A DNA stretch of 46,467 nt from JAGNRR01 sp964409905 (lineage in GTDB: Bacteria > Bacteroidota > Bacteroidia > Chitinophagales > Chitinophagaceae), in NCBI GenBank assembly GCA_964409905.1, contig CAYPET010000017.1, forward strand, positions 1 through 46,467. The letters run 5' to 3'. Positions 24,906 through 32,857 of the stretch are shown in pieces (position 1 is the first letter of the stretch; the number at the start of each line of letters is the position of its first letter). The notes under the pieces are model-generated. The model saw nothing but the letters and a program-made list of their open reading frames with translations, made no database searches and had not been told where the DNA came from. The position numbers were made by a program, and so were the translations under genes.

Positions 24906-25628
24906 TCAGGATACTGAGGTTACAATAGCAAGGGCGAGAGTGTCGCCATTATCTGCGCCGGCAGAAGTGATCGAGACAATCTGATCAACCTTAAATCCAG
25001 CTCCACCATCATCAATGGAGTCGATTGTGATTACTTCGCCTGTAGCGATGGATACTGTTCCTGCACCTGCGGCATAACCGGCAGGGTTGGTGGACTCGGT
25101 TGAGTTGAAGGCCACAGTGATTACACCATCACCTGTTCCATCGAGAGTGTCAGTATATCCACTTCCTCCATCAACAAGCTCAAGGGTCACGATTGTTCCC
25201 ACAGGGGCCTGAGGAGCAGGGACTACCTCGGCGATGATTGAGGAGATGGTTTCTGCAAGGTTGAAGGTGGCTACCATGAAGTGGAAGTCGCCATCACCAG
25301 CAATGCCTACATAACGAGTGATGTTAACAAGTTGGTCGTTGAGTGTAGTTTTGTCAGCAGCGGGGACACCGGCATTGGCCACAAGTGCACCTACCACAAG
25401 CTCAAGAGTTGCATAAGCAAACTTCTTCGCCTCAAAACCCATCGAGGGGCCACAAGCCACAAAGGCATTTTTAGCCACAGTACGAGCAGCGGGGGTATTA
25501 GAACCAGTATTATATGATGATACGAGACCTGAACCGATAGCTTCGGTTAGGAACTCTTGGAAGGAGATCTTATATTCGAACTCCATGCCGATCTTGCGGT
25601 GAAGACCGGTGTTAAGTACGGTTGCCAT
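24906..25628 (-). CDS. Virion-type protein with GGSGY beta repeats
   Basis: A 240-residue protein. The N-terminal ~140 residues form a helical/beta domain (RKIGMEFEYKISFQEFLTEA) I do not recognise. The C-terminal 90 residues contain the Gly-rich pattern LVDGGSGYTDTLDGTGDG, then IDSIDDGGAGFKVDQIVSIT. This is a short beta repeat common at the ends of phage structural proteins and also present in the 587-residue protein at 31062. It is likely a structural protein of the tail or capsid surface, but no specific role is supported. The gene follows the kinase gene and precedes the hub. The GTTTAAAG element at 25661 ends 32 bases before its ATG, and AGGAA lies within the leader. Confidence 0.65.
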   Translation of the reverse strand: MATVLNTGLHRKIGMEFEYKISFQEFLTEAIGSGLVSSYNTGSNTPAARTVAKNAFVACGPSMGFEAKKFAYATLELVVGALVANAGVPAADKTTLNDQLVNITRYVGIAGDGDFHFMVATFNLAETISSIIAEVVPAPQAPVGTIVTLELVDGGSGYTDTLDGTGDGVITVAFNSTESTNPAGYAAGAGTVSIATGEVITIDSIDDGGAGFKVDQIVSITSAGADNGDTLALAIVTSVS

Positions 25629-25660
25629 AGGGGTAATAGTTCCTATATCTATTCAATAAT

Positions 25661-25668
25661 CTTTAAAC
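25661..25668 (-). promoter_or_regulatory. GTTTAAAG element overlapping the kinase stop, before the virion gene
   Basis: An exact copy on the minus strand (GTTTAAAGATTATTG) that contains the TAA stop of the kinase gene. It ends 32 bases before the ATG at 25628. The downstream sequence GATTATTG resembles that after the copy at 9466. Confidence 0.45.
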
Positions 25669-26244
25669 TACGTCGGCCAAAGAGAAGGACTTTGTAGACG
25701 GGGAGAGGATAGTGATATCGGAGAGAAGAGAACGATGGGTGAGATAGTCCTTCATATAGGCATAATACTCCTTGTGCTCTTTCTTCCTCACTTGGAGTTG
25801 CATACTCATGAAATAATCAGAGCAATCAGGATAGAGCTCATTGATCTCAATCATATGAAGGGGGAGACTCCACTCCCAGCTTCGCTCGATTAGAAATACT
25901 TTGATAGAGGAGCTATAGGAAGCGAAGAATGACTCAGCGCTATTGGCCCATTCTTCGGAGATCTCGATGTGTCGCCGAAACTTCTCATAAAAGCAGACTT
26001 CAGAAAATCCACGATCACAAAGAACAACTTGAGCTTTCTCCTCAAGAGCTGCTTTGAATGGATCAAGATATTGCTGAATAGGGCTATGGTGGTGGGGTTG
26101 AGGTCCAGAGAAGTGAAGAGAGCGAACGCAAACGTCCTTCTCAACAAGGTCTTTATATGTATTTTCTACGGTGGTGGATTTTCCCACTCGATCAGCTCCA
26201 AGAACAACAATTGTTTTTGGGTAGGAGGACATAATTCTGAGCAT
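25663..26244 (-). CDS. P-loop kinase, thymidylate/deoxynucleotide-kinase-like
   Basis: A 193-residue P-loop NTPase. Walker A is GADRVGKSTT at residues about 16-25 after the strand TIVVL, and a DR motif (VVLCDRGFSEVCFYEKF, about 73-89) matches the DRY/DRx of thymidylate and deoxynucleoside kinases. The strand IKVFLIERSW (about 113-122) fits the next core strand. The LID arginine motif is not obvious. It may phosphorylate a nucleotide for phage DNA synthesis; a polynucleotide-kinase-like or DNA-processing role is also possible. Two ATGs, at 26244 and 26232, are both plausible, and no strong ribosome site decides. It sits at the head of the leftward hub operon, which is unusual for a metabolism gene. 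Confidence 0.72.
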   Translation of the reverse strand: MLRIMSSYPKTIVVLGADRVGKSTTVENTYKDLVEKDVCVRSLHFSGPQPHHHSPIQQYLDPFKAALEEKAQVVLCDRGFSEVCFYEKFRRHIEISEEWANSAESFFASYSSSIKVFLIERSWEWSLPLHMIEINELYPDCSDYFMSMQLQVRKKEHKEYYAYMKDYLTHRSLLSDITILSPSTKSFSLADVV

Positions 26245-26338
26245 GTAGTTAGTAGTATTCTATCATAGAACAGTTACGTACGTTGAAAGTGATAGTTGAA
26301 AAGTTACTTTTACTTTTAACTAGAGCAAAAAACTCTGA
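26245..26338. other. Divergent regulatory gap between kinase and the 115-residue gene
   Basis: A non-coding, AT-rich stretch. It holds a 13-bp palindrome TTCTATCATAGAA (26258-26270), the self-complementary ACGTACGT at about 26276-26283, and a direct repeat GTTGAAA at 26282-26288 and 26295-26301 (13-base period). These could be operator or activator sites for the two divergent transcripts. No GTTTAAAG copy faces the kinase gene. Confidence 0.4.
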
Positions 26339-26357
26339 GTTTAAAGACTAATATAAT
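26339..26357 (+). promoter_or_regulatory. Promoter of the 115-residue gene (GTTTAAAG plus TATAAT)
   Basis: An exact GTTTAAAG (26339-26346) is followed after five bases by TATAAT (26352-26357). The 8-mer ends 30 bases before the ATG at 26377, and GTAGGA just before the ATG is a good ribosome site. This is one of the most convincing promoter candidates in the window. Confidence 0.5.
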
Positions 26358-26376
26358 TAGCTACTAGAGTAGGAAT

Positions 26377-26724
26377 ATGCCTGCAACTCCACAACCCCCT
26401 TACCATCGCTGGGGAGTTAGATTTACATCAGACGCCACTCACGACAAGGCGTACCTCCAAGACCTCCATGATAATGACTCGTCTTCTCTCTACCGTGGAG
26501 AGTTATTTCTAAATGAGCCGCTCGACGAGGCTTATTATGCCGACTCTACTGGCGTAGTTAGGAGATTTGGTGATAGATCCACCGTCCCTGTTGCTTTTGA
26601 TCGTATTGATTTTACAGGGTTGAGAGAATTTGCCGATGATGCAGCTGCAGCTGGGGATGCCACTCCTGTACCAGTTGGTGGGCTTTATAGAACAGGCAGT
26701 GTTCTTAAGGTAAGAGTTGCCTGA
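26377..26724 (+). CDS. Small virion-type protein with C-terminal LYRTGS motif
   Basis: A 115-residue protein starting MPATPQPPYHRWGVRF. The middle (SLYRGELFLNEPLDEAYYAD) looks like a beta hairpin domain. The C-terminal 30 residues, DDAAAAGDATPVPVGGLYRT followed by GSVLKVRV, form a short module that I recall as a recurring ending of phage structural proteins (DAAAAAGG.P.GGLYR.GS..K.R). I assign no specific role; a decoration or fibre-associated protein is plausible. It has a GTTTAAAG/TATAAT promoter candidate upstream and is followed by another GTTTAAAG (26728) and a strong terminator (26785), so it may be its own transcription unit. Confidence 0.6.
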   Translation: MPATPQPPYHRWGVRFTSDATHDKAYLQDLHDNDSSSLYRGELFLNEPLDEAYYADSTGVVRRFGDRSTVPVAFDRIDFTGLREFADDAAAAGDATPVPVGGLYRTGSVLKVRVA

Positions 26725-26727
26725 TAG

Positions 26728-26735
26728 GTTTAAAG
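26728..26735 (+). promoter_or_regulatory. GTTTAAAG element in the phoH leader
   Basis: An exact copy 3 bases after the stop of the 115-residue gene and 114 bases before the phoH ATG. An 8-codon reading frame starts 24 bases downstream (26760), and the intrinsic terminator at 26785 follows, so a transcript from here would be short unless it reads through. Confidence 0.4.
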
Positions 26736-26759
26736 ATTGTCAGGATACGAAGACATTTT

Positions 26760-26786
26760 ATGTCCCCTAAGACATATAGATCATGA
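26760..26786 (+). CDS. Possible 8-codon leader peptide (MSPKTYRS) before the phoH terminator
   Basis: ATG at 26760 and TGA at 26784-26786 bound a frame of eight codons. Its start lies 24 bases after a GTTTAAAG element, the same distance as real genes in this window. Its stop touches the base of the terminator hairpin. A GAAG sequence about 8 bases upstream could bind the ribosome. This layout recalls attenuation leaders, but a frame this short can arise by chance. Confidence 0.25.
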   Translation: MSPKTYRS

Positions 26787-26823
26787 GACTCAGCGGAGAT
26801 ACCCCTCTCCCTGGGTCTTTTTT
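26785..26823 (+). terminator. Strong intrinsic terminator upstream of phoH
   Basis: The outer stem GACTCAG (26787-26793) pairs with CTGGGTC (26811-26817) with one G-U wobble. The inner stem GGAGA (26795-26799) pairs perfectly with TCTCC (26806-26810). The loop is TACCCC. Six T residues follow (26818-26823). It ends 26 bases before the phoH ATG, and no GTTTAAAG copy lies between it and phoH. Confidence 0.85.
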
Positions 26824-26849
26824 CGTATTAGAAGACTTACAATCTCCTC

Positions 26850-27578
26850 ATGGCAAGAAAATCCTCTCGACGTCAAAGAATCACCGAAGGTGAGATGATT
26901 CAAGCATCCAATCCAAAATTTGAAGAGCATCGGCCACTGTTGCCTATGAACCCTTCACAGGTGGATGCGATGAAGTATCTTAAGACAAAAACTCTCACCA
27001 TCCTAACAGGGCCTCCAGGCACAGCAAAAACGCTGCTCTCCATCCATGCTGCATGTGAAAAGCTTCAGAAACGTGAAATCGAGAAGATTTATTACGTAAA
27101 GCCAATCGTCTCCACTCCAGGTGAGCAAGGACTCGGCTTCCTTCCTGGCAACCTAGAGGAGAAGATCGCTCCTCATATTATGCCTATCCGCGATTCCTTA
27201 GCGGTATTTATGCAAAAGGGCAAGGCCGACTATCTCATTGAAAAAAAGATCATTGAATTCTTGCCTATTGAACACCTTCGCGGACGGTCCCTTCATCGTT
27301 GTATGATCATCGCCGATGAGATGCAAAACGCCACCACCCACTCAGTGATGACGATCCTTACCCGACTTGGGGATAGTTCATCTATCGCCCTTCTTGGCGA
27401 TGTAGTTCAACGTGACCTTGCCAATCGCTATGGCCACGATGGCCTTTCTGACGCGCTTCGCAGACTCAGCTCTAATCAGTCAGTAGGCCACGTTAATTTT
27501 GGCTATAACGAGATTGTTCGTTCTGATTTTGTTAAGTCCGTCATCCACGCGTACTCCGACCTCTATTCCCCCACTTGA
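26850..27578 (+). CDS. phoH: PhoH-like P-loop ATPase
   Basis: A 242-residue PhoH family ATPase, very common in marine and freshwater cyanophages. The N-terminal basic stretch precedes PLLPMNPSQVDAMKYL. Walker A is GPPGTAKT at residues 54-61 (K60); the family segment YYVKPIVSTPGEQGLGFLPG follows; Walker B is MIIADEMQN with D156/E157; and TRLGDSSSIALLGDVVQRDL is the sensor region. Length fits phage PhoH without an added RNase domain. The biochemical role is unsettled (ATPase/helicase-like, linked to RNA metabolism or phosphate stress). Its upstream terminator with no following promoter means expression probably depends on read-through, and no strong Shine-Dalgarno precedes the ATG. Confidence 0.92.
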   Translation: MARKSSRRQRITEGEMIQASNPKFEEHRPLLPMNPSQVDAMKYLKTKTLTILTGPPGTAKTLLSIHAACEKLQKREIEKIYYVKPIVSTPGEQGLGFLPGNLEEKIAPHIMPIRDSLAVFMQKGKADYLIEKKIIEFLPIEHLRGRSLHRCMIIADEMQNATTHSVMTILTRLGDSSSIALLGDVVQRDLANRYGHDGLSDALRRLSSNQSVGHVNFGYNEIVRSDFVKSVIHAYSDLYSPT

Positions 27579-27581
27579 GGG

Positions 27582-27604
27582 GTTTAAAGTATCTTTATAG
27601 ATAC
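27582..27604 (+). promoter_or_regulatory. GTTTAAAG plus GTATCTTTATAGATAC palindrome before the PA14 gene
   Basis: GTTTAAAG (27582-27589) ends 31 bases before the ATG at 27621. Its last G begins a 16-bp inverted repeat, GTATCT-TTAT-AGATAC (27589-27604). CCCC (27569-27572) and GGGG (27579-27582) just before it form a small hairpin around the phoH stop that runs into TTTAAAG and may weakly terminate phoH. Confidence 0.45.
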
Positions 27605-27620
27605 TGCATAGTGCCCCATT

Positions 27621-30600
27621 ATGGCAACCAGAATAGATAAGAAGGTTTCTCAGAACTTAGATATTGCTAATAACTACTCGGCTCTACAATCCTTCCTACT
27701 TCGTAGGGCCGGTAGGAGGCTTAATGATATTAACTATATCGGTCTTCTTAGAAACAACGCTTTAGGCGATCTAGAGGATCCTGGTGAGGCACTTACAAAC
27801 GTTCTGGAGTATATTACAAGAATCGATGATGCTAGTGAGATTTCGATCTATGGTACATATAAGCCGGAAGACTTTGAAATCACTAGGGAGTTTGTCGAGA
27901 ATGAGATTACTTCTAGTTTTTTAACACCGCTCTCCGGTATTAGTATTGCAGGAGGTATCGCCGGAGCAAACATATCCACTAACCCAAGAATCCGAGTTGA
28001 AGACAGAATAGATCAAATCAACTCATTTACTGGTAAGGGTACACTTAACGGGCTCCATGCAGGTCCCACTGCGTTATTCTACCGCGCTCGCTCTGGTATT
28101 GATCAAGAGTTTGGTACATTAAAGTTTGCATCTTTTAATGAAAACACAGGAGCTATTAGTCTAAATGTTGCTGGAGGTGCTATAATTGATATTCTCCCTG
28201 AACAAGTAGATTCATTTATCCAACAGGGATCAACTCCGAATACGTTGGTTTGGACATTAAAATCCTATACCAATCCTTCCACACAGCAAGAAGTATCTTT
28301 AGTTGGAACTGATATTACAATTAAAGGTGAAGTTGTAGGATTTACTATAGTAAATAGCGAGATTGTTTACACCAGGGAATTCTCTGCTACTGACTCTAAC
28401 TCTCTTAATAAACTAAAGGAATTAAAAAGCATCATCGGTGCTGAATTTATCAACACTGTATACACCTTCTCAAGGTCATACTCCGCGCTCAATCCACCTC
28501 GGTGGTTTATGGAGTCGCCCAATGATGCCGGTAACAATGTAGCATATAGCGCCGATGATATAAATCCAGCTACTTCTCTGTCTTTATTAGAATTTAGGCA
28601 GGGTTCTTTCCAGCTCTATTCAGAAAAAGAATATTTTAACTCTGGAGCATATGTAGAAACACGGATCCCTGTTGTTAATAGAGGTGTCTATAACGGTAAT
28701 AATATTACCAAGGACTCTAACATGAGGTTCTCCCGTCCTCCAAGAGTTCTTCGCGATAACCAGGATAATTGGGGAGTGAGATGGGATGGATTTTTACGCA
28801 TTGATAATGATGGCACTGACAGGAAGTATATTTTTGAAATTGAAACTAATACTGCTATCAGAGTAGATGTGGTAAATGGAGGAACAAACTCTGCCCCGGT
28901 TTGGTCTGAAGTATTTAACTCATTTGATGAGACAAAAAATTCTAAATTTATCGAGGAAGGAGATAGATATGTATCTAAAACAAGCTTTACACTTGATAAC
29001 TTGCCAGATAGATTTATCTATGAAACAAACGCGTTAAGCACAACAGGGTATAGATACGTTCCTATTTCAATTAGGGTGTGGAACGGTGGGGCCGATAAAG
29101 CCGATCCAGAACTAGAAATACCACAAGAACCAAATCTATTCATCAAGTACGGGTCATCTGAAACCGATCCTAATACGGCGGATACTTTCTACTCTGGCGA
29201 GATTGCTATTGAAATTAGCGAGGAATCTCCTAATGTTATTGTAACGCCAGACTCAGAATCAGACTTTGATCTAGAAGCTATCCTATCAGACGCTACGTCC
29301 TCCGTAACCTATCAGTTAGTTGCATTTGATGAGGAGATTACAAGGATTATTGGAGAAGATGAGAATGGTGATCCAATAGAAGAAACAACTACAATCACGA
29401 TTCCATTAGATACCCCAGAAGAGATTACATTAAGCCTCGTGTCTAATGTTATCTATGCTGTAGATGGTAACGGAGATCCTGCTCTTCCAACAAAGGGTTC
29501 TAGAAACTATGTCCTCCAGGTTGTTCCCAATAGAGATAATTACTCTAGATCTACTCTCTGGAGCTCTAGGATTGTCTCCCCTAAGGATGAGTATAACGGA
29601 TATGCCGATCTACTCGACATAAATTTTGAACCAAGCATTTACAAATTTGAGTTTGACGCAAGGCCTCAATGGTGGAAAGTAAGTGAGGGTAATAGGTATC
29701 TTTATGACCAAGCAATTTCTAAATCTAACGACCCACTGGATGGATTTGTAGATAACTCATTTAAAGCCACTCTCAAATCAAATGCTGAAGGTGTAGGTCT
29801 TTATGGCGACGGAGCAACCCCAACCCCTGTCTACTCCTCTAGACCAAACCTAATCCTTGGTGAGGCAGCTTACTCTGGGGATACTCAATCGTCTAATTAT
29901 ATCGGCATGAGATTAATGCCCAACCTTCTTGGCGAGGGTGGATTAGTTAAGTTTACTGGCATCCCTATTAACAACGCTCTATTCAACTCCACAGAGGCCC
30001 TGGGAGCAAATGACCTTGGCGGAGATCCCAATCATGAAACGGTGGCAGCAGGGAATATAACTGAGAGAGTGGCGAGAATGTATTGGAAGGATGCAGAAAC
30101 AGATCTCTTCGATCGCTTCTACCTTCATGAAAACCTTGGAACTGGAGATGCAACTGTAACTGTTTCAGATGATCCCACAATATATGGCCTCCCAGCTTTT
30201 GCAAGCGAGAGTGACTGGGCAAAGCCAATCATTGTCAATGCTATTGCCAATGCAGATGACGATGAATTCACAACTAGTGTCCAGGGATTTGTTGCTCCAC
30301 TCGTGCTTAATGTAGAAAGGGTAAGATATAACACTTCTACAAACTCTTTTGTGGTAGACACCGGTTCTTTAGGGACTGATGAGATTTGGCTGTTAGCGTT
30401 TGGAACACCTTTCGTCCCTGCTCAAACATCCCTCAATGGCAAGTTTGTTAAGTTCTTTCTGGAGGGTGATATTGCATTCCAGTTTGCCAAGGTAGATACT
30501 GGGGAGTCGATTAGTTTTTCAGATTGCCTAAAAATTACCTATGATAACGATACTGGGGAATTTGTTTCATCGATAAGTGAAGTACCCAAAGTACCTTCGG

Positions 30601-31076
30601 AAAGAGTTACTCCATTTGGTTACGATCAACCTTCTAATTATACTAGTGGGATCTGCTATCCTCCTTATGTTATTTCTGACGTATTACTAGAAAGCATTGC
30701 AAGAAGCGATTCCGACTTATATAACACAACCCTCTCACCAATTGGTAATTACGATGTTTTTTGGGGAGACCATACACTCTCAAGTCTCGGAGAGAAAAAA
30801 TTAAATATTTCAGAAAAAATTGAATTTTCCTACTCAATTACAGATAATCCTGTAAACATTATCACCACGTCTTCTAAATCACTTAATGATACCGACTATA
30901 CCCACCGGATCAAAGTAGAACTACCTATTTTCAAGCAAGATGGTACATCATTCGACGAAGATGTGTATGAACACATTGGCAATCAAGAGAAGGTAAAGGA
31001 TACCTACTATCTGTTTGTTAATGCAAGGCAGAATCCTCTGAACTCTGCCTCGCCTCTAATGTCAGGAATAGGCTAA
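27621..31076 (+). CDS. 1151-residue virion protein with PA14-like domain
   Basis: The N-terminus (MATRIDKKVSQNLDIANNYS, then LQSFLLRRAGRRLNDINYIG) looks like a virion attachment region. Residues about 340-520 resemble a PA14 domain: PPRVLRDNQDNWGVRWDGFL (N383-W-G-V-R-W-D-G) then a beta-rich segment ending YVPISIRVWNG. PA14 domains bind glycans or sit in adhesins and toxins. Acidic linkers (about 530-610) separate it from a C-terminal part with no recognised domain. There is no signal peptide. It is probably a tail- or baseplate-associated adhesin contacting the cyanobacterial surface. The gene is transcribed from the GTTTAAAG element at 27582 and ends in a convergent 15-base overlap with the 587-residue gene. 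Confidence 0.75.
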   Translation: MATRIDKKVSQNLDIANNYSALQSFLLRRAGRRLNDINYIGLLRNNALGDLEDPGEALTNVLEYITRIDDASEISIYGTYKPEDFEITREFVENEITSSFLTPLSGISIAGGIAGANISTNPRIRVEDRIDQINSFTGKGTLNGLHAGPTALFYRARSGIDQEFGTLKFASFNENTGAISLNVAGGAIIDILPEQVDSFIQQGSTPNTLVWTLKSYTNPSTQQEVSLVGTDITIKGEVVGFTIVNSEIVYTREFSATDSNSLNKLKELKSIIGAEFINTVYTFSRSYSALNPPRWFMESPNDAGNNVAYSADDINPATSLSLLEFRQGSFQLYSEKEYFNSGAYVETRIPVVNRGVYNGNNITKDSNMRFSRPPRVLRDNQDNWGVRWDGFLRIDNDGTDRKYIFEIETNTAIRVDVVNGGTNSAPVWSEVFNSFDETKNSKFIEEGDRYVSKTSFTLDNLPDRFIYETNALSTTGYRYVPISIRVWNGGADKADPELEIPQEPNLFIKYGSSETDPNTADTFYSGEIAIEISEESPNVIVTPDSESDFDLEAILSDATSSVTYQLVAFDEEITRIIGEDENGDPIEETTTITIPLDTPEEITLSLVSNVIYAVDGNGDPALPTKGSRNYVLQVVPNRDNYSRSTLWSSRIVSPKDEYNGYADLLDINFEPSIYKFEFDARPQWWKVSEGNRYLYDQAISKSNDPLDGFVDNSFKATLKSNAEGVGLYGDGATPTPVYSSRPNLILGEAAYSGDTQSSNYIGMRLMPNLLGEGGLVKFTGIPINNALFNSTEALGANDLGGDPNHETVAAGNITERVARMYWKDAETDLFDRFYLHENLGTGDATVTVSDDPTIYGLPAFASESDWAKPIIVNAIANADDDEFTTSVQGFVAPLVLNVERVRYNTSTNSFVVDTGSLGTDEIWLLAFGTPFVPAQTSLNGKFVKFFLEGDIAFQFAKVDTGESISFSDCLKITYDNDTGEFVSSISEVPKVPSERVTPFGYDQPSNYTSGICYPPYVISDVLLESIARSDSDLYNTTLSPIGNYDVFWGDHTLSSLGEKKLNISEKIEFSYSITDNPVNIITTSSKSLNDTDYTHRIKVELPIFKQDGTSFDEDVYEHIGNQEKVKDTYYLFVNARQNPLNSASPLMSGIG

Positions 31077-32825
31077 GATGACTGGGGAGTATATCACTCC
31101 CTGGTGCTCATAGTCAAATAGTGGCCAGCCTTGAACTCCACTCCCTGAGTTAATTGTTGGGGTAGTCAAGGATCTGTGGAATACAAAGCCTCCATTTCCT
31201 ATCGTAGATGAGAGATTTTGGACAAGTGTTCCGATGGTAGTGTCAAATCCAACAACTCGCTCGCCGCCCGGTTTGAGATAGGCGGTGGAGATTGAATATT
31301 TATTATCCCCAGTCTCATCTCTTGGGACAAAGTTTCCTGTATTATAGTTAGTAGACCCACTAATCTTATCTAAGAGTGGGCTAATAAAACTTTTTCCTCT
31401 GGAGCTTAGGAAGGGCTTATCATCAGTACTAAATGCTCTCTTATAAATCCCACCAACATTTAAATATAGACCTGGGATGTGATATGTTATATCATCGAGA
31501 GTGAGTTCTACCTGTTCTGGTTCTTCAAGGCTTCTAAGATCTACAAACTCAACATCACTTCTATCAATCACACTGTCGGGGTCCCTCATAATCAACCTGA
31601 AGGTGCTGTCAAAGTTTTTACCCTCAAAGATGTTATACTGAGTCCCTAGGGTATTCGCCTCATCTGTTACAAGTCTTTGTCTCTTGTTGTTTTGAAGGAG
31701 GTATTTAAATGAGTCCTTGATGTTTTCAACGTTTTGGGATAAGGAACGAATCTGAGATCCTAGATTGTCCGCAACACTAAACCCTTCATTGTATGAAAAG
31801 AAGAAAGAGCTAGAGTCAAGAGAGTCTAGGTTGAGAAGATTTAAAGATGTAATTGTATCGTATCTTCTTAGAGTGAGCAAGGGAGAGGTTCTTAATTCGA
31901 TTTCAAATTGTGCGTCATAAAAATCACCCAAATACACCCACTTGGAAGTTTTTTCGTCAAATAAGAAGAACCCACCTTCTCCTGCATCTCTTGTTAAATA
32001 GAAATACTTTGTCTGGCGGAGAGTTGCAGTATAGCCAAGAAGCACTGTATCATAATCTATCTCTTGTCCCTCTACTGGGATGGTGTATTTAAACTCACGG
32101 TGGTAAAGTCTATTACCAATGGTGGGATAATTTTTACATTTATGCAACGCCGGGGTTTCTTCTTGGCCAAATCTATTGGTGCGGCATTGTGTAACTAAGT
32201 CTAAATCCTCATCTTCAAAATACCCAGATCCCCCAAAAATAACGGAAGGCTTGGTAATTTTAGAAATTGACCCGTTAGCATCAATTGTTACTTCTACAAT
32301 TGCGTTTTCTGCACCGGATTCTTTACCACGAACATTTACCTGGATGGAGATTGGACCAGGAACAACTTGGCCCGCGGGAGAAATGACCTCGTATTGAGAT
32401 CCAGAACCGACTACTTCTACGTTAACAATCGAGCCGTCCTTAGATACAATAATAGGTGCCCCTTCAGAAGTAGAAGTTCTTCGATCAAGAGTAAATCCTG
32501 TTGATGAAATGCTTTGAAAAAATACTCTATTATTACTGGAAAAAGTTAGCTTATTTGTAATAAACTTTGTTCTATTTATAACGTTCCCGCCATCATCGGT
32601 AAATGGCTCATTGATCAAACCAAAAATCTCGTTGGGTATTTCTACCTGCTCGCCCGTGTCTGGATCTGCTTTTATAATACCAGACCGGATTTCGGAATAA
32701 AGAGCGTTTGAAAATGCAAACAGTCTAAGGTCCTCTTGGATGCCTGGAGCATAAAGCTTTTGAAGGGCATCTTTGAGGTTGAGTTGTACCTCACCAAGAT
32801 TTTTCTTACTATAAAGTCCGGCCAT
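31062..32825 (-). CDS. 587-residue virion-type structural protein
   Basis: A protein of unknown specific role. The N-terminus (MAGLYSKKNLGEVQLNLKDAL, helical) is followed by a Gly-rich beta repeat around residues 130-210: VEVVGSGSQYE and SVIFGGSGYFEDEDLDL, the same GGSGY style as in the 240-residue protein at 24906. A helical segment near residues 360-385 (QIRSLSQNVENIKDSFKYLLQNNKR) could be a coiled coil. The C-terminal part (HIPGLYLNVGGIYKRAF) is beta-rich. It sits at the downstream end of the block-5 virion operon, 30 bases after the LRR protein. A GATTAAAG element is placed 24 bases before its ATG, so it may be separately transcribed. Confidence 0.68.
   Translation of the reverse strand: MAGLYSKKNLGEVQLNLKDALQKLYAPGIQEDLRLFAFSNALYSEIRSGIIKADPDTGEQVEIPNEIFGLINEPFTDDGGNVINRTKFITNKLTFSSNNRVFFQSISSTGFTLDRRTSTSEGAPIIVSKDGSIVNVEVVGSGSQYEVISPAGQVVPGPISIQVNVRGKESGAENAIVEVTIDANGSISKITKPSVIFGGSGYFEDEDLDLVTQCRTNRFGQEETPALHKCKNYPTIGNRLYHREFKYTIPVEGQEIDYDTVLLGYTATLRQTKYFYLTRDAGEGGFFLFDEKTSKWVYLGDFYDAQFEIELRTSPLLTLRRYDTITSLNLLNLDSLDSSSFFFSYNEGFSVADNLGSQIRSLSQNVENIKDSFKYLLQNNKRQRLVTDEANTLGTQYNIFEGKNFDSTFRLIMRDPDSVIDRSDVEFVDLRSLEEPEQVELTLDDITYHIPGLYLNVGGIYKRAFSTDDKPFLSSRGKSFISPLLDKISGSTNYNTGNFVPRDETGDNKYSISTAYLKPGGERVVGFDTTIGTLVQNLSSTIGNGGFVFHRSLTTPTINSGSGVQGWPLFDYEHQGVIYSPVILAYS
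31081..31105. terminator. Hairpin at the convergent junction
   Basis: ACTGGGGAGT (31081-31090) pairs with ACTCCCTGGT (31096-31105) with two G-U wobbles and a 5-base loop. It lies 4 bases past the plus-strand stop and inside the 3' end of the minus-strand gene. No T tract follows on either strand, so it may stabilise 3' ends rather than terminate strongly. Confidence 0.4.
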
Positions 32826-32849
32826 AGTATGTTTCTATTTCTAAATAAA

Positions 32850-32857
32850 CTTTAATC
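32850..32857 (-). promoter_or_regulatory. GATTAAAG element before the 587-residue gene
   Basis: A one-base variant of GTTTAAAG on the minus strand, overlapping the TGA stop of the LRR gene and ending 24 bases before the ATG at 32825. Downstream it reads TTTATTTAG. Confidence 0.4.
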
